Origin: Caballeronia glathei
GTDB taxonomy: Bacteria > Pseudomonadota > Gammaproteobacteria > Burkholderiales > Burkholderiaceae
Length of the DNA: 64,000 bases
NCBI RefSeq assembly: GCF_000698595.1
Contig: NZ_JFHC01000044.1
Coordinates: 1 to 64,000, forward strand
Reading direction: 5' to 3'
Shown: positions 41,342 to 48,100 of the stretch, one piece after another
How the letters are laid out: every line of letters starts with the position of its first letter
How positions within the stretch are numbered: position 1 is the stretch's first letter
The notes under the pieces: model-generated
Told to the model about the DNA's origin: nothing
What the model saw: the letters and a program-made list of their open reading frames with translations, nothing else
Databases searched by the model: none
Position numbers and translations under genes: made by a program

Positions 41342-42451
41342 ATGAAGCGAAACGGTTTGCGGTTGATCTCGACGCTCGGCATCACGGTGGCAGCGGCCTC
41401 GGCTGCGGGAGGCGCGTTCGCGGCGCCGCCCGACGCGCTCGTTGCCGCGGCGAAACAGGAAGGGCAGCTCACGGTGATCGCGCTGCCGCACGACTGGTGC
41501 AACTACGGCGCGCTGATCGCGGGCTTCAAGGCGAAGTACGGTATCAAGGTGAACGAGCTCAATCCCGACGCCGGCTCCGGCGACGAGATCGAGGCGATCA
41601 AGGCGAACAAGGGCAACAAGGGCCCGCAGGCGCCGGACGTGATCGACGTCGGGCTGTCCTTCGGTCCGGCGGCGAAGGCCGAGGGGCTGCTGCAGCCGTA
41701 CAAGGTGTCGACGTGGGCGTCGATCCCGGCATCGTCGAAGGATGCCGACGGCTACTGGTACGGCGACTACTACGGCGTGCTCGCGTTCGAGGTGAACACC
41801 GACATGATCGACAAGGTCCCCGCCGACTGGCCCGATCTGCTCAAGCCCGAATACAAGAACGCGGTCGCGCTCGCCGGCGATCCGCGCTCGGCGAACCAGG
41901 CGATCCAGAGTGTCTACGCGGCGGGGTTGTCGCAGGCCAAGGGCGATGCATCGAAGGCGGATGCCGAAGGTCTCAAGTTCTTCGCCGCGCTCAACAAGAG
42001 CGGCAATTTCGTGCCGGTGATCGGCAAGGCGGCGTCGCTTGCGCAGGGCACGACGCCGATCGTCGTGCGCTGGGACTACAACGCGCTCGCCGATCGCGAC
42101 ACGCTCAAGGGCAATCCGAAGGTCGCCGTGGTCGTGCCGAAGACGGGCGTGGTGGCGGGCGTCTACGCGCAGGCGATCAGCGCCTACGCGCCGCATCCGA
42201 ACGCCGCCAAGCTGTGGATGGAGTACCTGTACTCCGACGAAGGACAGCTCGGCTGGCTGAGCGGCTATTGCCACCCGATGCGCTACGACGAACTGCAGGC
42301 CGCGAAGAAGATCCCGGCCGCGCTGAACGCGAAGCTGCCGCCGGCATCGTCGTACAAGAACGTCGTGTTTCCGACGCTCGAGCAGCAGAACGCCACCAAG
42401 GCAGCGGTCACGAAGCAATGGGACCAGGTGGTCGGCGCGAACGTGAAATGA
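41342..42451 (+). CDS. ABC transporter substrate-binding protein (family 1 type)
   Basis: This 369-residue exported protein has a signal peptide ending AGGAFAAPP and a family 1 binding-protein body, for example LTVIALPHDWCNYGALIAGFKAKYG then VIDVGLSFGPAAKAEG and DGYWYGDYYGVLAFEVN. It resembles iron-, phosphonate- and polyamine-type binding proteins; the ligand is not evident. The ATG at 41342 has AAGGA at correct spacing; an ATG three codons upstream also exists. First gene of the importer operon facing deoR. Confidence 0.9.
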   Translation: MKRNGLRLISTLGITVAAASAAGGAFAAPPDALVAAAKQEGQLTVIALPHDWCNYGALIAGFKAKYGIKVNELNPDAGSGDEIEAIKANKGNKGPQAPDVIDVGLSFGPAAKAEGLLQPYKVSTWASIPASSKDADGYWYGDYYGVLAFEVNTDMIDKVPADWPDLLKPEYKNAVALAGDPRSANQAIQSVYAAGLSQAKGDASKADAEGLKFFAALNKSGNFVPVIGKAASLAQGTTPIVVRWDYNALADRDTLKGNPKVAVVVPKTGVVAGVYAQAISAYAPHPNAAKLWMEYLYSDEGQLGWLSGYCHPMRYDELQAAKKIPAALNAKLPPASSYKNVVFPTLEQQNATKAAVTKQWDQVVGANVK

Positions 42452-42559
42452 GCGAGCGGCCGGAGCGTGCGCATGCGACGGCGCATTTCGCGTGCCCAGC
42501 ATGCCTAACGTGCTTCACCCCCGGCCGATACGCCTTGCAAGCAGTCCCGTGACGACACC

Positions 42560-43498
42560 ATGACGACTCCATCGAAGGGCGCGGTTGTGCTGACGGAAGG
42601 CGATTCGCGTCCGGGTCCTTCGCACGGTCCGCGTGCGAAGGATGCGCGCCGCGCGTCGGCTGCGTGGACCTGGCTCGGCGTGCTGCCGTTCTTCCTGTTC
42701 GCCGTGCTGTTCCTGCTCTTGCCGACCGCGTATCTGATGATCGGCGCCTTCCAGGATGCGCAAGGCCATTTCACGCTCGTCAATTTCCGCGATCTGCTTC
42801 AGGAGACCGTGCTCGAAGCGTACTGGATCAGCTTCAAGGTGAGCGCGGCGTCGGCGGCCGGCGGCGCCGCGCTCGGGCTGCTGCTCGCATGGGCGGCGGT
42901 GATGGGAAGGCTGCCGGGCTGGATCAGGCCGACGCTCATGACGTTTTCCGGCGTGGCGTCGAACTTCGCGGGCGTGCCGCTTGCGTTCGCATTCATCTGC
43001 ACGCTCGGGCGCATCGGTCTCGTGACCGTGCTGCTGAAGAAGTATCTCGACATCAATCTGTATTCGACGGGCTTCAGCATCCTGAGCTTCAGCGGCCTCA
43101 CGCTGACCTACCTGTACTTCCAGATCCCCCTGATGGTGCTGATCGTGACGCCCGCGCTCGACGGCCTCAAGCGCGAGTGGCGCGAGGCCTGCGACTGCCT
43201 GGGCGGCACGGCCTACCACTACTGGCGCTATGTCGCGTTGCCGGTGCTGTGGCCGAGCGTGCTCGGCGCCACGCTGCTGCTCTTCGCCAATGCGTTCGGC
43301 GCCGTCGCGACGGCGTACGCGCTGACCGGCAGTTCGCTGAACATCGTGCCGATCGTGCTGTATGCGCAGATCCGGGGCGACGTGCTGCACAACCAGAATC
43401 TCGGCTACGCGCTCGCGCTCGGCATGGTGCTCGTGACGGGGCTTTCCAACGGCGGTTATATCTGGCTGCGCTCGCGCGCCGAAAGGGGACGCCGATGA
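42560..43498 (+). CDS. ABC transporter permease 1
   Basis: This 312-residue inner membrane permease has about six helices after a hydrophilic N-terminus of some 35 residues. Its EAA loop reads GLKREWREACDCLGGTAYHYWRYVALPV. The stop overlaps the start of the second permease gene by ATGA, so both are translated in step. It is the membrane half-channel for the family 1 binding protein encoded upstream. Confidence 0.9.
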   Translation: MTTPSKGAVVLTEGDSRPGPSHGPRAKDARRASAAWTWLGVLPFFLFAVLFLLLPTAYLMIGAFQDAQGHFTLVNFRDLLQETVLEAYWISFKVSAASAAGGAALGLLLAWAAVMGRLPGWIRPTLMTFSGVASNFAGVPLAFAFICTLGRIGLVTVLLKKYLDINLYSTGFSILSFSGLTLTYLYFQIPLMVLIVTPALDGLKREWREACDCLGGTAYHYWRYVALPVLWPSVLGATLLLFANAFGAVATAYALTGSSLNIVPIVLYAQIRGDVLHNQNLGYALALGMVLVTGLSNGGYIWLRSRAERGRR

Positions 43499-44304
43499 GC
43501 ACCGCCGCCGTGCACAAGGCACGCGCGCAGACACGGGCTGGCGCGTGGATCGCGATGATCGTCGGCGCGCTGTATTTTCTGCTGCCGCTGATCGCGACCG
43601 TCGAGTTCAGCATGCGGATGCGCCGCGGCACCTACAGCTTCGATGCTTACCGCATCGTGCTCGCCGACCCGCGCTTTCAGGCGTCGTTTGGCTACTCGAT
43701 CCTTATGGGCGTGTGCGCGATCGTCGTCGGGGTGCTGCTTGTCGTGCCGACTGCTTACTGGGTCGAACTGAAGCTGCCGAAGCTGCGGCCGGTCATCGAG
43801 TTCATCACGCTGCTGCCGCTCGTGATTCCCGCGATCGTGATCGTGTTCGGCTACCTGCGCATTTACAACAGCAGTTCGATCCTGCCGCTCACGAGCAGCG
43901 AGCGCGCAACCGATGTGCTGCTGGTGTTCGGCTATGTGACGCTGTGTCTGCCGTACATGTACCGTTCGGTGGATTCGGCGTTGCGTGCCGTGGATGTCCG
44001 TTCTTTGACGGAAGCCGCTGAATGCCTCGGCGCGGGATGGCCTACCATTCTCTTCAGGGTGATTTTTCCCAATGTGCGCTCGGGCATTCTGTCGGGGGCG
44101 TTTCTCACGTTTGCCGTGGTCATCGGCGAGTTCACGATCGCCAGCCTGCTCGATCGGCCCGCCTTTGGCCCATACCTACAGTTGATCGGCGCGAATCGCG
44201 CGTATGAGCCTTCTGCGCTCGCGATCATCGCGTTTGTCATTACGTGGGCCTCGATGGGGCTGATTCAGGTTTTTGGCTCCGGGCGGGCCGTTGCACGGAA
44301 GTGA
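43495..44304 (+). CDS. ABC transporter permease 2
   Basis: This 269-residue permease has about six helices and an EAA loop ALRAVDVRSLTEAAECLGAG. It pairs with the upstream permease. Its stop (TGA at 44302-44304) lies inside a 24-base tandem repeat that extends into the following intergenic gap. The ATPase gene follows only after about 350 bases, unusual within this operon type. Confidence 0.9.
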   Translation: MSTAAVHKARAQTRAGAWIAMIVGALYFLLPLIATVEFSMRMRRGTYSFDAYRIVLADPRFQASFGYSILMGVCAIVVGVLLVVPTAYWVELKLPKLRPVIEFITLLPLVIPAIVIVFGYLRIYNSSSILPLTSSERATDVLLVFGYVTLCLPYMYRSVDSALRAVDVRSLTEAAECLGAGWPTILFRVIFPNVRSGILSGAFLTFAVVIGEFTIASLLDRPAFGPYLQLIGANRAYEPSALAIIAFVITWASMGLIQVFGSGRAVARK

Positions 44305-44348
44305 TGCCGCTGGCGCTTGGTCTGGTGATGCCGCTGGCGCTTGGGTTG
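44301..44348. repeat. 24-base tandem duplication at the end of the permease gene
   Basis: Copies at 44301-44324 and 44325-44348 start GTGATGCCGCTGGCGCTTGG and differ at two positions. The first copy includes the permease stop codon. Confidence 0.85.
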
Positions 44349-44413
44349 GGCGGTTGTTTGTTGAACCGTCTGATGCGCCTGCGCTCCTGTGAAACTTGCT
44401 TTGATATTGGTTT

Positions 44414-44443
44414 ATTAGCTTCGCCCCGCACAGGGGCGAGCTA
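44414..44443. repeat. Hairpin in the ABC operon gap
   Basis: TTAGCTTCGCCCC (44414-44426) pairs with GGGGCGAGCTAA (44432-44443) apart from one bulged base, around GCACA. It is followed by TAGACC rather than a T-run. It could stop or slow transcripts before the ATPase gene, or be part of a dispersed intergenic element. Confidence 0.55.
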
Positions 44444-44619
44444 ATAGACCGCGAAGAAATCAAGTTCACAAGAAGCGCAAAAACATCAAACGGTGTAGAA
44501 GCCCGAACCCAGTACCCGGCGGCCACACAGCGGGAGCTGATAGACCGTAAGCCTGACGAGTCAAACGGAAGCGAAAGCACATCAAGCGGTGCAAGCCGCG
44601 AACACGGAACCTCGTACAC
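44438..44619. repeat. Degenerate direct repeat pair of about 85 bases
   Basis: A copy starting GAGCTAATAGACCG at 44438 and another starting GAGCTGATAGACCG at 44534 remain alignable with scattered changes through AAGCG, ACATCAA, CGGTG, AAGCC and GTAC blocks. The offset is 96 bases. Neither copy looks coding. The pair fills most of the gap between the permease and the ATPase gene. Confidence 0.65.
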
Positions 44620-44651
44620 CGAACCCCAACCCAAGCGCCAGCGACCTCCCC

Positions 44652-45731
44652 ATGCCATTGCTAGAAATCGAAAACCTGCAAAAGACGTTCGGCGCGCACA
44701 CGGCGCTGCATCACTTCGCGATGCAGGTGGAACGCGGCGAGTTCATCACGTTCCTCGGCCCGTCGGGCTGCGGCAAGACCACCGTCCTGCGCATGATCGC
44801 AGGCTTCGAAACGCCGACGCGCGGCACCATCCGCCTCGCCGGCCGCGACGTCACGCATCTGCGCACGCGCCAGCGCAAGGTCGGCATGGTGTTCCAGTCG
44901 TATGCGCTCTTTCCGAACATGACCGTCGCGGAAAACATCGGCTTCGGCCTGAAGGTGCTGCGCCGGCCGCAGGCCGAGATCCGCGCTCGAGTCGATGAAA
45001 TGCTGGCGCTCATCAAGCTCCCGACGCTCGGCGAGCGCTATCCGTGGCAGCTGTCGGGCGGCCAGCAGCAACGCGTCGCGCTCGCCCGCGCGATCGCGGG
45101 CAAGCCGCAAGTGCTCCTGCTCGACGAGCCGCTCTCCGCACTCGACGCCAAAATCCGCGTCTCGCTGCGCGAAGACATTCGCGCGCTGCAGCGCGAACTC
45201 GGCATCACGTCGATTTTCGTCACCCACGACCAGGAAGAGGCGCTGTCGATCTCGGACCGCATCGTCGTGATGAACGAGGGACGCATCGAGCAGGTCGGCA
45301 CGCCCTCGGAGATCTACAACTTTCCGCGCACGCGTTTCGTGGCGTCGTTCGTCGGCACGCTCAACGTGCTCGCCGGGCAGGTGCTCGACCCGGCGACAGG
45401 CAGGATCGCCGTCGAGGGCCAGGAACTCGTGACCGCGCACGCGCTCGCATCCGGCGACGCGGGCAAAAAGCGGCTCCTCGCGGTGCGCCCGGAGGCCATC
45501 GTGCTGGAAGCGCCCGCAGCAGGCCGCAACTCGCTCGCGGCCACCGTCGAAGAGGTCAGTTTTCTCGGCTCCGTCGTGCGGATCCGGGCCCGGGTGCGCG
45601 ACTCGGTCCTCTCGCTCGACATCTTCAACGACCCGAACCGCCGCCTCCCCGAGCGAGGCCAGCCCGTCACGCTCGGCTTTTCGCATGAGAATCTTCTCGT
45701 ACTGGAGGAGAGTGCTACGGCGTCGTCTTAA
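44652..45731 (+). CDS. ABC transporter ATP-binding protein
   Basis: This 359-residue ATPase has Walker A GPSGCGKTT, Q-loop VFQSYALFPN, signature LSGGQQQRVALARAI, Walker B VLLLDEPLSALD and the H-loop FVTHDQEEA. A C-terminal TOBE-type domain follows (about 280-355). It powers the importer whose binding protein and permeases lie upstream. The ATG at 44652 lacks a clear ribosome site; an in-frame GTG at 44589 would add 21 unlikely residues. Confidence 0.9.
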   Translation: MPLLEIENLQKTFGAHTALHHFAMQVERGEFITFLGPSGCGKTTVLRMIAGFETPTRGTIRLAGRDVTHLRTRQRKVGMVFQSYALFPNMTVAENIGFGLKVLRRPQAEIRARVDEMLALIKLPTLGERYPWQLSGGQQQRVALARAIAGKPQVLLLDEPLSALDAKIRVSLREDIRALQRELGITSIFVTHDQEEALSISDRIVVMNEGRIEQVGTPSEIYNFPRTRFVASFVGTLNVLAGQVLDPATGRIAVEGQELVTAHALASGDAGKKRLLAVRPEAIVLEAPAAGRNSLAATVEEVSFLGSVVRIRARVRDSVLSLDIFNDPNRRLPERGQPVTLGFSHENLLVLEESATASS

Positions 45732-45814
45732 TAGACTGTTACCAAATATCTAGATGAGGGGGATTTGTCTGAGGTGGTAATGTGTCGGTCGGATTATTTT
45801 GAGATTAAACGCAG

Positions 45815-46339
45815 GTGAATTTCCTCCGACGATTGAAAGGCTTGAGCGCGGCGCTCGGTGCGTCGATGGCGGTCCTGAGCGCGTGCGCGCCCATTCCGAA
45901 AGACAATGCCGGCGCGAGCCTGCCTCCCGCGCCGAATCCGGCGTCCGCCGCGCAGGCGACGGTAGGGCCACCCGCGCCGCCCGCCCCGCCGGGCGAGCAG
46001 CGCATCACGGTCGGCGGCGCAAACACGTACCACGTGACGATCAAGGTGACGCCGCCGTCGCAAGTCTGCGACGACGCCGCCTTCGCCGACGGCGTGCGCT
46101 ACGGCTACGCGCTGACGTGGAACCGGCTCCAGATGGAGCATGCGCGCGACACCGGCGCCAGGACGCCGCCGAAGCGCCGCTTCGACCCGGCGGACATCCA
46201 CTCGCAGGACGACCAGTACAAGATCCAGTGGAACGGCGACGAGCGCGTCAACGCGTGCGCGTCGGACGGCTATCTGATCGGCCGGATCGTCGGTACGCAC
46301 CGCGCGGGCGTCGACATGCGCGGCGGCAAGCCGTCGTGA
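45815..46339 (+). CDS. Putative lipoprotein, 174 aa
   Basis: This product has a lipoprotein-type signal: basic start, hydrophobic stretch and the lipobox LSAC followed by APIPKD. A proline/alanine-rich linker (about 30-60) leads to a compact domain with TVGGANTYHVTIKV and four cysteines in all, including SQVCDDAAF and RVNACASDGYLIG. I do not recognise the family. Start is a GTG at 45815 with a weak ribosome site. It converges with another small lipoprotein gene. Confidence 0.68.
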   Translation: MNFLRRLKGLSAALGASMAVLSACAPIPKDNAGASLPPAPNPASAAQATVGPPAPPAPPGEQRITVGGANTYHVTIKVTPPSQVCDDAAFADGVRYGYALTWNRLQMEHARDTGARTPPKRRFDPADIHSQDDQYKIQWNGDERVNACASDGYLIGRIVGTHRAGVDMRGGKPS

Positions 46340-46355
46340 CCAGCGCCGCGCGGCG

Positions 46356-46709
46356 CTAGTCGCAGGAGTGGGCGAGGGCGACGTAGCGGCTTGCCGCGAC
46401 GACGTCGCCGTAGATGGTGTAGCCGGTGCCGTTCGCAGACGGCTCGGCGAGGATCAGCACCGAGTCGCTCGCGCCCTTGCCGTGCACCGACAGGATCTGG
46501 CCGTCGGAATCGGGCGCGTACTGACGCACCTTTGCTGCGAGCGACGTCCACTTCGGCTTCACGCATTCGACGAACGGATAGATCGCGAGGTGCGACGTGC
46601 CTGAACCGACCGGCACGGTCTGCATCAGATTGTTGTCGGTCTGCGAGGCGCAGGCGGAAAGGACCAGCGTGCAAGCCGCGGCGAGCGTGACGAGGGCAGG
46701 ATATTTCAT
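46356..46709 (-). CDS. Putative lipoprotein, 117 aa
   Basis: This small exported protein has a signal sequence and lipobox LSACASQ. The mature domain contains SHLAIYPFVECVKPKW, then VRQYAPDSDGQILSV and a C-terminal CD pair. No family is recognised. The ATG at 46709 is preceded by AAGGCACAG. The conserved-looking pattern of two cysteines in the mature part suggests a disulfide in the periplasm. Confidence 0.66.
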   Translation of the reverse strand: MKYPALVTLAAACTLVLSACASQTDNNLMQTVPVGSGTSHLAIYPFVECVKPKWTSLAAKVRQYAPDSDGQILSVHGKGASDSVLILAEPSANGTGYTIYGDVVAASRYVALAHSCD

Positions 46710-46878
46710 TCGTTCTGTGCCTTGTGTTCGTGCGATGTGTTTGTGCATTGTGCGTCGGACGGCCGACCCTGCACCGGCTTGCGCCCGCTCCGGTCCCCGA
46801 TCCTACCCGTTTGCCTGACAAATCGTAAAGCGGGGCGCGATCGGCAACGGCCTTCACGCGGGCCGCAGCAATACCGCT

Positions 46879-46919
46879 GACGGGACTGGTCTGATGCGGT
46901 CCCGTCTATTTAGAGACGG
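46879..46919 (+). promoter_or_regulatory. Overlapping alternative hairpins upstream of the deacetylase gene
   Basis: GACGGGAC (46879-46886) pairs perfectly with GTCCCGTC (46899-46906). The overlapping CCGTCT (46902-46907) can instead pair with AGACGG (46914-46919). The two structures exclude each other and lie just before the earliest possible start codon (46920). This could be an attenuator or merely a chance arrangement. Confidence 0.35.
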
Positions 46920-46985
46920 ATGGCCGCCCTTGATTTCGGGGCGGTATCGCCCGATGCCGGGCGCAATGGGCATCGAAGAACTGAA

Positions 46986-47855
46986 ATGACTGGAATACAT
47001 CGGCGAATGGCTGCCGACACCCGGGCGCCCGCGCGCCGCTGGCCCGCCGGGCGGTATCCGGCGGCGCTCACCGTGTCGGCCGCGTGGCACGCGGTGGCGC
47101 TGGCGGGCGTCGCGGCGGCGCCGTCGAGCTGGCCGTGGTGGCTCGCCGGCACCGCGCTCAATCATGCGACCGTCACCGCGGCCGGCCTCTGGCCGCGCTC
47201 GTCGCTGCTCGGGCCGAACTGGACGCGCCTGCCCGAAGCCGGGCGCACGGCAGAGTCGATCGCGCTCACGATCGACGACGGCCCCGACCCCGTCGTCACG
47301 CCGCAGGTGCTCGACCTGCTCGACGCCCACGGCGTGCGCGCGACCTTCTTCTGCATCGGCTCGCGGGCGCGCCGCCATCCGGCGCTTACGCGCGAGATCG
47401 TGGCGCGCGGGCACGCGGTGGAGAACCATTCGCAGGCTCACGTGCACACGTTCTCGGTCACGCCGATGCGCCTGCTGGAGCGCGAGATCGCGGCGGCGCA
47501 ACACACGCTCGCGGATCTGACGGGGACCCTTCCGTCGTTTTTCCGGGCGCCCGCGGGCTTGCGCAACCTGTTCCTGGAGCCGGTGCTGCAAAAGCTCGAC
47601 CTGCGGCTCGCGGCGTGGACGCGGCGCGGCTTCGACACCCGCGAGCGCGATCCGGACGTGGTGACGGCGCGCCTCCTCGACGGCCTCGCCGCCCGCGACA
47701 TCCTGCTCTTGCACGACGCGAACGCCGCCACCGACCACGCGGGCCGGCCGGTGCTGCTGTCCGTGCTGCCGCGCGTCGTCGATGCCGCCCGGCGCGAGGG
47801 TCTTTCCTTCGTCACGCTGGAGGACGCGCGCCGGGCCGTCGTTCAGCCCGTGTGA
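46986..47855 (+). CDS. Polysaccharide deacetylase (NodB domain)
   Basis: This protein of about 289 residues has a short N-terminal hydrophobic region followed by a NodB carbohydrate esterase domain. It has the metal and catalytic motifs ALTIDDGPDPVVT, AVENHSQAHVHTF, FFRAPAGLRN and ILLLHDAN. It would remove acetyl groups from an envelope or secreted polysaccharide. ATG codons at 46920, 46986 and 47007 are all in frame; 46986 is a compromise. No polysaccharide cluster adjoins it. Confidence 0.85.
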   Translation: MTGIHRRMAADTRAPARRWPAGRYPAALTVSAAWHAVALAGVAAAPSSWPWWLAGTALNHATVTAAGLWPRSSLLGPNWTRLPEAGRTAESIALTIDDGPDPVVTPQVLDLLDAHGVRATFFCIGSRARRHPALTREIVARGHAVENHSQAHVHTFSVTPMRLLEREIAAAQHTLADLTGTLPSFFRAPAGLRNLFLEPVLQKLDLRLAAWTRRGFDTRERDPDVVTARLLDGLAARDILLLHDANAATDHAGRPVLLSVLPRVVDAARREGLSFVTLEDARRAVVQPV

Positions 47856-47866
47856 GCGCTGCCTTA

Positions 47867-47927
47867 CAGTCTTTTCTTAAGTCCGGGTCAACCTGCGCCG
47901 TTATACAGACGTTTCTTAAAGTCAGGT
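47867..47927. promoter_or_regulatory. Direct repeats upstream of mprF
   Basis: ACAGTCTTTTCTTAAGTCCGG (from 47867) and ACAGACGTTTCTTAAAGTCAGG (from 47906) match closely with an offset of 39 bases. Each contains a CTTAA hexamer like PmrA-type half-sites. They lie in the mprF promoter gap. Assignment to any regulator is speculative. Confidence 0.45.
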
Positions 47928-48100
47928 GTTTGGCATGACGCGGAATGCGTCTGTCAGGGTTCGCGCGGACCGGCCGGTTGGCCGGCCATGCGGCGCACGG
48001 GGTCGGAGCACCTTGAAGTCAAAATAACTATTCATGCCGCCGGGGGCGCCGCAAGGCGATCGGGTGCCCTGTGGCGGTATTGGCAAGTCTGGTTGAACGC

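Noticed and set aside
44176..44658. Minus-strand open frame across the repeat-rich gap in the ABC operon
   Set aside because: Its repeated SASGIT-like residues simply translate the 24-base DNA repeat; no start context.
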